From Thecamonas trahens ATCC 50062 (lineage: Eukaryota > Apusozoa > Apusomonadida > Apusomonadidae), in assembly GCF_000142905.1 (NCBI RefSeq), contig NW_013657662.1, positions 437,328-501,327 of the forward strand: a stretch of 64,000 nt of DNA. Reading direction: 5' to 3'. Below the pieces are notes generated by a model. The model had not been told where the DNA came from. It saw only the letters and a list, made by a program, of their open reading frames with translations, and did no database searches. Shown piece after piece: positions 31,854-40,407 of the stretch. Every line of letters starts with the position of its first letter. Position 1 is the stretch's first letter. A program made the position numbers and the translations under genes.

Positions 31854-33164
31854 ATGATGCTTGCAAGTGGGATTGCATGGGTGGGGAGCGTGGTAGCGGC
31901 GGCTATGTGCTTTGCTATCGGTTCCAATGATGTCTGTCAATCGTTGGCAGTGGGCTCTGGTGCGGTTGCCGTCTCGACAGCATTGGCTATGGGAGCTGTG
32001 GCAGAGTTCCTTGGTGTCGTTCTTATGGGTGGTGGTGTTGCTCGTGCTGTTAAGGAAGGCTTCGTTGTCTTGGATCTTTATGCCGATACTCCTATCTTTC
32101 TCTCCCTTGGCATGTTTGCTACACTCGCTGCTGCTGCTCTCTGGCTCCTCGTCTCTACCTACGCTCAACTGCCGGTCTCTACCACACACTCGGTTGTTGG
32201 TGGTCTTGTTGGTTTCGCTTTGCTCACAAAGGGCTCCATCGCTCTCAAGGCTGGCTTCTTTTCAAACGTCGCCCTCTCTTGGGTCCTCTCGCCGGCTCTA
32301 GGCGCCGCTGCCTCCTTTGCCATCTTGAAGATCATCAACAGCCTCATCTTTGACGCTGGTGATCGTGGTGCTACTCTTCGTGCCCGCCGCTATCTTCCGC
32401 CTATCAACGCTGCTACTGCGTGGATCATGGCTTTGTTTATTGCCTACAAGGGCTTGCCAAACCTCGGCTACTACCTGTCGTCCGCTCAGGCGCTCGGCGC
32501 ATCGGCACTGATCGCTGCTGCCGTCTGGGCCCTCTCGCTCATCGGTGTGCTTCCGGCTGGGAGAGGCAACGGCTTGGGCAAGACGGTCTCGGCCTCGCTG
32601 CCCATCACGCTGGACGGATCGGCGCATGGTGCGGCCGAGAACGCTTTTGTGCCGCTGCTTGTTGTCACCGCCCTGCTTGTCGCATTCGCGCACGGCTCCA
32701 ATGACGTCTCCAACGGCGTCGGCTGTCTCCTTGTCATGCGCGAGGTTGCCGAGCACGGCCGTCTTCTCACTGCCGCCGACGTCTCACCTCCCATTCCGTC
32801 GTGGATCATGGTCATGGGCGGGCTCTCGATCTCGGCTGGCCTGCTTGCGCTCGGAGCGCGGGTCATGGCCACCATGGGCTCGCGGATCACCAAGCTCACG
32901 CCGTCGCGCGGCTTTGCAGCGCAGTTGGCCACCTCGACAACCGTTCTTCTTGCCACCGCCCTCAACATGCCGGTCTCGTCGACCCACACCATGGTGGGCG
33001 CGGTGACCGGCCTCGCCCTCGCCTCGCGTGGCTCGGCGGCTGACATCAACTACGGCACCATCAAGAAGATCGTTGTCTCGTGGGTCATCACACTTCCTAT
33101 CGGCGCCGTCACAACTTTGGTCATCTTTTATCTGCTCAAGGCTCTCTTTTACACCTCGGGCTGA
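31854..33164 (+). CDS. PiT/SLC20 (PHO4) family phosphate transporter
   Basis: A 436-residue multipass inorganic phosphate symporter. Both inverted-repeat signature motifs of the family are present: CFAIGSNDVCQS near the N-terminus and VAFAHGSNDVSNGVG in the second half. Each is accompanied by its partner PVSTTHSVVGGLVGF and PVSSTHTMVGAVTG. About ten to twelve membrane segments can be counted, and the central hydrophilic loop of animal PiT proteins is nearly absent, hence the short length. I chose the ATG at 31854; an ATG directly follows it. In-frame codons upstream are non-ATG. The stop is 4 bases from the end of the convergent ABM gene. The coupled ion (Na+ or H+) cannot be told. Confidence 0.93.
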   Translation: MMLASGIAWVGSVVAAAMCFAIGSNDVCQSLAVGSGAVAVSTALAMGAVAEFLGVVLMGGGVARAVKEGFVVLDLYADTPIFLSLGMFATLAAAALWLLVSTYAQLPVSTTHSVVGGLVGFALLTKGSIALKAGFFSNVALSWVLSPALGAAASFAILKIINSLIFDAGDRGATLRARRYLPPINAATAWIMALFIAYKGLPNLGYYLSSAQALGASALIAAAVWALSLIGVLPAGRGNGLGKTVSASLPITLDGSAHGAAENAFVPLLVVTALLVAFAHGSNDVSNGVGCLLVMREVAEHGRLLTAADVSPPIPSWIMVMGGLSISAGLLALGARVMATMGSRITKLTPSRGFAAQLATSTTVLLATALNMPVSSTHTMVGAVTGLALASRGSAADINYGTIKKIVVSWVITLPIGAVTTLVIFYLLKALFYTSG

Positions 33165-33168
33165 TGGC

Positions 33169-33477
33169 TTACTCGGTGGCCGGCGCGATGCGGGTCATCT
33201 TGTCGAGGCTGAACCTCTCCACGGCATCCTTGGTGGCCGCGCCAAAGGCTGCAAGATGCGGTGCTTTAGAGTGCGCCTCCAGCAGCTCTTCGGACTCCCA
33301 CGTCTCGTAGAAAACAAAGTGCTTGTCGTCGGCGTTGTCCACGTGCAGATCGTAGCCCAGGCAGCCGGCTTCGGCCAGAGTGATCGGGATGAGCTTCTCG
33401 AGCTCGGAGCGAACAAGCGCCTGCTGACCATCCTTGGCATGAATGTGAACAACAACAGTGACCGGCGAGGTGGTCAT
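33169..33477 (-). CDS. Antibiotic biosynthesis monooxygenase (ABM) domain protein
   Basis: A 102-residue single-domain protein of the dimeric alpha/beta ferredoxin-like ABM/YgiN family: VTVVVHIHAKDGQQALVRSE, LEAGCLGYDLHVDNADDKHF-like central strands (AEAGCLGYDLHV), and VFYETWESEELLEAHSKAPH. The family includes cofactor-free quinol monooxygenases and heme-degrading enzymes; the exact substrate cannot be inferred. The ATG at 33477 gives the standard family N-terminus (MTTSPVTVVVHIHA). Its stop overlaps the likely 3' UTR of the phosphate transporter. No targeting signal is visible. Confidence 0.85.
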   Translation of the reverse strand: MTTSPVTVVVHIHAKDGQQALVRSELEKLIPITLAEAGCLGYDLHVDNADDKHFVFYETWESEELLEAHSKAPHLAAFGAATKDAVERFSLDKMTRIAPATE

Positions 33478-34007
33478 GATGGGAAGGAGAGAGGAAGAAA
33501 TGGAGTACCGACTGGGTTGGGACGAGCGGGAGAGTGAGCAGACATGAGCCGAATCAAATAGCGTCAAGAGTGATGATGACGTGATGTTTTCGTGCGGCGG
33601 AAAGCGTGCGGGGATTATCGCATGAGCAACGTACAGTGTATAGGTTGCGCCCATGCAACAGATGCCCTCACCCAAACGTCTACCTTCTCATCAAGCCCAT
33701 ATGGCCGACAAAGACCATCTGCGTTGGATTTGTTGTAGTTAAAGACTGATCGCTACATGGAACGATACATGGAACGATAAGATGGTACAGCCAATAAAAT
33801 CAGCCAGAGTCGAATTCGCCGTCGACGCGCAAACTGCGACCTTTTTTGGCCGGCAAACTTTGGTTTGGCGGTGCCGGCGACGGACACGACCACTCGATGA
33901 TTTCGGCGCGGGCGAGGGCACGGGCGAGGGCGAGGGCGGACGACTCTGGGCACACCTCACCCCCCTCCCCCCGGACCAGTAGGAGAGGGGAGAGGGGAGA
34001 GAAGCAG

Positions 34008-34046
<39 letters not shown>

Positions 34047-34052
34047 GCGAGC
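33478..34052. other. Divergent intergenic region with a (GT)n array
   Basis: Between the ABM start and the SLX4 start. A (GT)n array at 34009-34044 sits 8 bases before the SLX4 ATG, and a CCAATAAAAT motif lies near 33788. An open frame through the GT array and an Arg/Ala repeat starts at a TTG and is not taken as coding. Confidence 0.55.
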
Positions 34053-34331
34053 ATGCGAAGAAGCAGGCTGCGTAAGCCACGGCAGTACCTGGCCTCGCCA
34101 GTCAAGGTACTGTCGCTGACCTCCACAACAACAACAGCAACGACGACAACAACCGCATCATCATTGTCATCGTCATCATTGTCATCGTCATCAATGTTGT
34201 TGTCTGCCTCGGGAGCACCAATGAGGTTGTCTGGAGGAGAGGAGAACATATGTCCACAGACCTATGCCATGACCAGGACCAAGCCCAAGACAGCCAAGGC
34301 CGAGGCTGACTCGCACGCGCCACTATCATTG

Positions 34332-34363
<32 letters not shown>

Positions 34364-36626
34364 GTCATCGTCATCGTCATCATCTGGGAATGCTCTCGTT
34401 CGGACTTGTACGGCTGGTGGCATTGGCTTGGGCAAAGAGAAAGGCCCTGATCCGTGCGTAGAGGTCATCTTGCTCTCGTCGCCGGAGTCCCCGCGAGGCA
34501 CAGGATGCACGGCTTCCGTGTTGGCAAGCACCGGTGGTGAGCCAAGCTCGCCGGTACGTGCTCGATCGCAGTCGTCCGACTCGTTCCAGTGGTCGCCGGT
34601 GAGACAACCGATGCCAACGCGATCTCCGTCGTCCTCACCACCGCCAGCTGTCGCTTCCAACGAGCCGTTTGTCTGTCCGCTCTGCTCCAAGACTCTGCCT
34701 AACGTCAGGAGCTACGTCGACCGCGCAGCACACGTCGCCTGCTGTGGCGACATGGATCTCGGCCTTCCGAGAGCAAAAACACCTTCTGCGGAAGCGTCGT
34801 GCATGTGCTCGATTTGTGGTGTCTCGCTCGACCATCTCACCCCAGCCCGGCGCACCATCCACGTCAACCGCTGTCTTGATCCGGAGCCGGCGGCGCGTGC
34901 TCCTGCGGCCATGAGGCCGGCCGGCATGGATCTGGCGCTGGAGGAGCCAGCGGCGACCGGGACGTCGATTGCCGACCCAGTGTGGGCCTGTCCGCTCTGC
35001 TTGCGGGACAAGTCGGATCTCGATTTTGTGTCGCGGCTGCAGCACCTCAAGGTCTGCGCAGGACGGAAGGGCATTTCTCCGCTCGGCGTCCGCGCGTTGG
35101 TGGCGGCAAACAACCGCAAGCGGGCACGCGACGAGAGTGGCGATGCGAGCCAAGCTGACGAAGCGCCGCTGGTCCAGACTCGCCTTGCTGCCAAGCGACG
35201 CAAGGGATCTGAGCAGGCGTTTGAGGCCATTGCAGCTCGCAAGGCGGCGGCCAAGGCGGCGCGGGTCCAGCGATCGCGGGTCGGTAAGACGCCCAAGTCT
35301 GCCTTTGAAGCCGACACACTAGCGGCCATGGCGCTCTCCAACTCACTCAACGGCGACAAGCACATGGACACTCTCATCCGCAAGCCTGCTGATGCCCGCG
35401 AGTACATCACTGCCGTCTCGCCGCATGGCGCGTCGGTAGTGGCGAGTGTTCTGGCGGCGGGCGGGTCGCCGTCGCCGTCACCGTCGTCGACGACGGCGGC
35501 ACTTGCAGCGTCGGTCCTATCGCGCCCGCCGGCGCACCCAGTTGCCGCTACCTCGCCGTCGTCATGGACGCTTGCGGCAGCGGCCCAAGCGCCGGCTGCC
35601 GCGTACTACACCGAGCGCATCCGCTCGTCGGCGAGGCCGGCCGCAGCGAATGATCCCCCAGAGTCGGAGACCGACGCGCTTGACGCGCTCTGCGCGGCGG
35701 CTAGCAGCGAAAGCGACGACGAAGTCGACGCAGGCTACACTGCCGCAGAGAGTGTGACCGCGCTTGATGCGCTGTATGCCCGGCGGATGACCCATCTCAA
35801 CGCCAGCATCGAGGCTGCGCGCGCCCAGCTCCGCAAGCTCCAAGCCCAGCAGGATGACGAGGGCGAGCAGTATCGGGCAGCGCGGACGGCGCTGGCATCG
35901 AAGACGCCAGTTGATTCATTCCCGGCACCGCGAACCGAGTCTGAGTCTCAGCCTCAGCCTCAGCCTGTGGTAGTCGACGTCCCGACGGCAATGGTGACGC
36001 CGGCGCGAAGTGCGGTGCCGGCGCGGTTGGGACGGACGCCGCAGATTGCCACACCGCGGTCGCCATTTGATGGCGAGCCTGATTTCGAAGCGTACTCGGA
36101 CAAGGATCTGGTGGCCTTTCTGCGGAAGCATGGCATGGCGCGGGCGTCCAGGCGGGCGATGCTGACCTCGGCACGCGAGATCTGGCGCGCACTGAATGTG
36201 CCGCGGTTCAACGAGCGCATGGTGCAAAAGGCGCGCAATGCGGTGCGCGCCGCCGCTGTTGTCGGTGATGATGAATGCGCGCCGCCAGTACAACCAGCTG
36301 TCCTCACCGCTGCTGACCAGATGGCCAGCCTTGAGCCACTGGTGGTTGCTGCCGTCTCCGGCAGCCACGAGCTCGCCGAGACCGTGGCGCGGCTCCAACC
36401 GCTTGGTCTCTCTGCAGTTGTCAACGCAGTCCGAGCTGCTGCCGCCGCGCAGCCCGGATCGGCCAATCCGCTCGAGGGCATTTCAGCTGCCGCTCTTCGC
36501 CGTACGGTTGCTGCTGTTCTCGTCACAAAGTGCGTTCTCTTTGCCGACGAGCACAAGCCATCGGGTCGTCGACACAAGCAGCGCAAGTCGGCTTCCTCCC
36601 GCTCATCGGCATCCCGACGTCAGTAG
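34053..36626 (+). CDS. SLX4: SLX4 structure-specific endonuclease scaffold
   Basis: An 857-residue nuclear scaffold that in other eukaryotes binds and activates the SLX1 nuclease for Holliday-junction and flap processing. Three Cys-rich fingers occur: FVCPLCSKTLPNVRSYVDRA with HVACC, CMCSICGVSLDHLTPARRTI with HVNRC, and VWACPLCLRDKSDLDFVSRL with HLKVC, at about residues 206, 250 and 310. They resemble the UBZ4-type fingers of SLX4. After a Lys/Arg-rich middle, residues about 674-715 form a SAP-like segment (YSDKDLVAFLRKHGMARASR then RAMLTSAREIW). The C-terminal SLX1-binding domain follows at about 756-833 (ending TVAAVLVTKCVLFADE). The N-terminus has a poly-Ser tract encoded by (ATC)n. The ATG at 34053 lies right after the GT array; 34269 is an alternative start. 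Confidence 0.83.
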
Positions 36627-36883
36627 CCCGATAGTGGCCTACCGGCTTCCCTGTACTGGAAACGTTACCATAGATATCACACTATCTGTTCGCGCTCGCG
36701 CTCGCAGCTGGAGAGCGCCTCGTCGATCATCGCCGTCCATGGTCGCAACTCCAGCTACAGCCGAATGTGTTCCGCTCCGCCCGCTCGCTCTCACCGCCCA
36801 CCCCGCCGGCCCAAGACCGAATCAAGTTCACACTCATCTCTCTCTCACTCACACACACACACACATCTCCCTTCTTGGTCATC

Positions 36884-37498
36884 ATGAGCTTTATCGGACG
36901 TAGTGTTCTTCCTGGAGCTGCGCGTGCTGTGCGTAGCATCGGGCAGAGGAGCCAGGTGCGACTCGGCTCGAGGAGCAGCAGCAGCGGTGTGGGTGGTGGC
37001 AACGCTCGGGCCACCCAGTCTCGGAACAACGCTCTGTTGGCCCTGGCTCTTACGGGATTCGGTGTTGGAACGTATTGGTGGACTATGTCGGCAGTCTCAA
37101 ATGTAGGTCTTCTTCTCCTTCTTCTATCTCTCTATCTAGCCTGTGCCTTGGGAGCTGCACCTTCTCTGCTCGGATCGAACGCCTGCTCGTGTCGCGTCAT
37201 GCAGTTGGGATGAAGGCGGGGGGGAGGGGGGCAGGTGCCGGCATGACACGCACATGCACCGACTTGGCTCACTCACATACTATATATTGGGGATGGAAAC
37301 GGACTTGGAAATGCGGTTCGGGCCGGGATCGCTCGGAATGGCTTGTATCGGACGTGGTATTGGTTGGGGCGACCGGATCAATGGTGGACTCGACCTGGGG
37401 TGGGTGGTGTGTAGAACGACTTTAACAAGGTTGATGAGATGGGCAACCTCATTGTTCCGGGATCGTCGGCAGCAGCTTCGTCGTCGTCATCGTCGTGA
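36884..37498 (+). CDS. COA3/CCDC56-like cytochrome c oxidase assembly factor (two exons)
   Basis: A 100-residue mitochondrial inner membrane protein. Exon 1 is 36884-37102, the intron 37103-37414 (GTAGGT...TGTGTAG), and exon 2 37415-37498. The phase is 0 and the frame closes. The N-terminus is basic and Ser-rich (SVLPGAARAVRSIGQRSQVR), as a presequence would be. A single helix follows, NNALLALALTGFGVGTYWWT, then MSAVSN-NDFNKVDEMGNL and a Ser-rich end. The pattern NxLxxxALxGFVxGxYxYTMxAVxxDxF is that of COA3, which helps COX1 translation and assembly in yeast and animals. The protein is short, so the family call rests mainly on that one helix and its flanks. Confidence 0.65.
37103..37414 (+). 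other. Intron of the COA3-like gene
   Basis: 312 bases, donor GTAGGT, acceptor TGTGTAG. G-rich in the middle. It interrupts the coding sequence in phase 0 after an Asn codon. Confidence 0.75.
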
Positions 37499-37541
37499 GT
37501 CTCAATGGCTTGAAGTTAGCCAATCGTTGTGATGTATGCGT

Positions 37542-40175
37542 TCAATGGTTGATGAGCCTGGTGCGCTCGGTAGGGAAACTGGGGGCACTGTGGTCGATGC
37601 GCTCGTGGTCGCTGCCGTCGCCGTGGCTGTGGCTGTGGCCATGGCTTGGGCCGTGGGCAAAGCCCATGTAAACGAGGGCGCAAAAGCCAATGCAGTCGAT
37701 GGCCAGCGCTGAGAGCTTGATGATCTCAAACTGCTGGGCCCAAGCAATGTGCGAGAGCTCGTTGAAGTAGATGAGCTCGGTGGCGGTGAGCACGCCGAGC
37801 GGGAGGCCTGACCACAGCAAATCAAGCGCGAGTAGCGACTCAAGCTTTTGAATCGAGTGGTGGGTGGCGTGATCAAGGGTGCGGAAGCCGTGGCGGAACA
37901 TGCTCTTGACCATCATCCACATCATCTTCACCCGGATGAACGCGAGTCCGATCTTCCACACCACAAGCATCATGAAAAACATCGGAGCGTTCTGGCACGT
38001 CAGATCCGGCGGGTCGCGGCTCTTGTCTGTGTCATCTGGCAAGCCCTCCGCCCGGTTTGCAGTGATCCGGTTTGCCCGGCTCATTTCCGCCGAGAGCTTG
38101 TACACCACCATCGACGGGATGACGCCAACAATGGTGAGAATGAGCCGGACAATGAGAAAGGTCGTCTCGAGCTGCTCCTTGACCTCGTCTTCGTCAGACT
38201 CACTACTTTCTGCGCCAAGCACACCGCGGTACGACGACGATGATGACGACGACGACGAGTCGCTGTACTGGTCGCGCTGCGAGACAATGACCACCTTGAC
38301 CAACAGTGCAATGTCGGCAAGCAGATCAGCAAGCCCGCCAAAGTGGATGAAGAGGACAATGAGAAAGTAGAGCGGCAGCGCTCGTGACTCGAGCTTGGCC
38401 ACCATCCAGGCGAGAGGAAGGAGCGCAAAGGCAGCGACTGCCATGACTGCGCCCTCGACTACAAAGGGAGCAAGGAATGCAGTCAGGACAAACGCGGCAA
38501 GGACAGTGCACCCGCCCAAAGACTTGATCGACCGGTATCCGCGCCGGATAGTCTTCACAATGTCGAGCGCCACTTCGTTGAGGCCAAACGACCTGACCCA
38601 GACAGATGCGCCGATAGCAGCCAGAACAAAGATGCCACAGGTGATGGCGAGCATGAGATGCTTCTGCTTGGCGGTCAGCGACGATGGCTGCCACTCGGCC
38701 GGTGCAGGCGCGTTTGTGCAGTACACAACCGCATTGTCCTGGTCCATCACGCTGTCGTGCTCGATGGCGCTTGCCAGGCCAAAGCCGTTGATGGTGACAA
38801 AGCGGCGGTCCGCCACCACACGCTCGATGTGGCCAACAATCTTGGGCGCTGAGAAGATCACCCGAGAGTAGCCGAGCTTGAAGCACGGAAAGTTGACCAT
38901 CGAGACCTGGAGATGCGAGCCCAGAACAAGTGGCGTCGGCGAGGGCGGAAAGTTCGGCTGAACGTCGGCGTTATCGTCAAACTCAAGCATCGCCGACACG
39001 AGGCTCAGGTTGAAGCCGGCACCCGAGCTTTGTAGAAAGTCACAGTTTGTGAGCGGGATAAGAAAGTCTTGTGGCGAGCCGCCGTTGTCAAGCATCACAG
39101 CGGGCTTGTCGATGTAGGTCACCGCATCCGAGCACATCATGTCGCGCAGCATATCGTAGCGAACAAGTGCCTGGCTGATGCCGGCGAGGACAAGTGTACC
39201 AGGGCCTGAAACTGTTCCATGGCTAATCCGCGGATAAACCCCCCGGAGCGTCACTTTGGTGCCGATCCCGAGGTGTATCTCGCCGCCGTTGCGGACGTTG
39301 ATTGGGGCGAGAAACCGCGGGTTGACCAGGTCGACCACCATGTCGTAGCCGTCGCCGAAGATCAGCTTGCCGCCGTCGACGTCGATGGAGCCGACGGAAA
39401 ACGAGAGCGAGAACAGTGTATTGCCATACGTGACGGCGCCCTGTGAGCCGATCTTCAAGTCGATGTTGCTCACTTCGGCGCCGATTGTGGCCGTCGTGTT
39501 GAAAGTGACTTGCGGGAGAGACGGCGGTTCACCCGAGGGGCTCGCCGGCCCACGCAGAATAGACATGATTGCGTTATCAAACAAGCCACTGATGAAGATC
39601 ACCTCGACAGCTGGATCGGTGATGACTAGGCCGGTGAATAATTGATAGCTGGAGGAGGACCATTGCGACGGCTGGGTTGAGATGTATGGCGAGAGCTGGA
39701 CCATCAGGTAAATACCTAACTGTTCAAAAGCCGCATTCACCGCCGCCAGCTTGAGGTTAACGACTGGATGAGGGCCAAAGTGCATTGGCCCGTTGAGCAT
39801 GCAGTTGATGTTGAGGCGGGGCGCAGCGATGGAGGACTCCGTCGACGTGAAGGCAATGGAGCTTGATGAGTCGCATACGACAGAGAATGAAGCATCAAGC
39901 TCACCAAAGCCATCCTTTGGAGTCACACTCATCGATCTAGCAGTTGCCTGGAGATCGGTTGGCAAAGTGAGCTTGAGATCACTGCCGCTCTCCAGAGTGA
40001 TAACCACGTCCGAGTCGGAGTTTGGCACATGCGGAGGGTCCCACACCGCCTTGTTGCTCCAATCGCAAACACCGTCGCAAACGAGCTGGTGCTTGACCCC
40101 AAGCGCAGTGGAGGGAGAGTAAACCACAATGACAACAAGCACAAGAAACAGGAAGAGCCGCCACTTGGTCACCAT
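37542..40175 (-). CDS. Large membrane protein with a beta-rich ectodomain, unknown function
   Basis: An 877-residue protein, not recognised. A signal peptide (MVTKWRLFLFLVLVVIVVYS) is followed by an ectodomain of about 500 residues. It begins CDGVCDWSNKAVWDPPHVPN then SDSDVVITLESG, a pattern found at the start of beta-helix/G8-like surface modules, and continues with repeated short beta strands and GxxIxLGIGTKVTLRG turns. From about residue 510 come roughly eight membrane helices (LAITCGIFVLAAIGASVWV; LPLYFLIVLFIHFGGLADLL; FLIVRLILTIVGVIPSMVVY; others). They are separated by an acidic Ser-rich loop. The cytoplasmic tail is His-rich (HGPSHGHSHSHGDGSDHERI). The stop is 43 bases from the convergent COA3-like gene. 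It could be a sensor or channel-like receptor, but no motif proves this. Confidence 0.65.
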   Translation of the reverse strand: MVTKWRLFLFLVLVVIVVYSPSTALGVKHQLVCDGVCDWSNKAVWDPPHVPNSDSDVVITLESGSDLKLTLPTDLQATARSMSVTPKDGFGELDASFSVVCDSSSSIAFTSTESSIAAPRLNINCMLNGPMHFGPHPVVNLKLAAVNAAFEQLGIYLMVQLSPYISTQPSQWSSSSYQLFTGLVITDPAVEVIFISGLFDNAIMSILRGPASPSGEPPSLPQVTFNTTATIGAEVSNIDLKIGSQGAVTYGNTLFSLSFSVGSIDVDGGKLIFGDGYDMVVDLVNPRFLAPINVRNGGEIHLGIGTKVTLRGVYPRISHGTVSGPGTLVLAGISQALVRYDMLRDMMCSDAVTYIDKPAVMLDNGGSPQDFLIPLTNCDFLQSSGAGFNLSLVSAMLEFDDNADVQPNFPPSPTPLVLGSHLQVSMVNFPCFKLGYSRVIFSAPKIVGHIERVVADRRFVTINGFGLASAIEHDSVMDQDNAVVYCTNAPAPAEWQPSSLTAKQKHLMLAITCGIFVLAAIGASVWVRSFGLNEVALDIVKTIRRGYRSIKSLGGCTVLAAFVLTAFLAPFVVEGAVMAVAAFALLPLAWMVAKLESRALPLYFLIVLFIHFGGLADLLADIALLVKVVIVSQRDQYSDSSSSSSSSSYRGVLGAESSESDEDEVKEQLETTFLIVRLILTIVGVIPSMVVYKLSAEMSRANRITANRAEGLPDDTDKSRDPPDLTCQNAPMFFMMLVVWKIGLAFIRVKMMWMMVKSMFRHGFRTLDHATHHSIQKLESLLALDLLWSGLPLGVLTATELIYFNELSHIAWAQQFEIIKLSALAIDCIGFCALVYMGFAHGPSHGHSHSHGDGSDHERIDHSAPSFPTERTRLINH

Positions 40176-40407
40176 GGCTGGATCGGTGTCTGAGCGGCCG
40201 GCCGTGCGGTGAGGAGAGTGACAGATGCCTCGATCCGCCGGCGTCTTCCCTCAACATGTTGATAGGTGGCGGAGGGGGTTGGTCGAAGTGGACGGAGCGC
40301 GAAAAAATATTCGCCATCCACAATCCACAATCCCACAACTTCTTCCCCCGCGACCCGACCCCCCCACGGACAACACACCGCACCACTTATCTTAGACCGA
40401 AGCAAAC
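40176..40407. promoter_or_regulatory. Divergent promoter region of EFL copy 1 and the upstream membrane protein
   Basis: From about 40286 onward this sequence is shared with the region before EFL copy 2, including an AT-rich AAAAAATATT at 40302. The last 42 bases (40366-40407) are identical upstream of all three EFL genes. They contain CTTATCTTAG, which could be a splice acceptor of a leader intron or part of an initiator. Confidence 0.5.

Noticed and set aside
33846-34052. Extending SLX4 upstream through the GT array
   Set aside because: The frame begins at a TTG and reads Arg/Ala and Cys/Val repeats; the ATG at 34053 is better.
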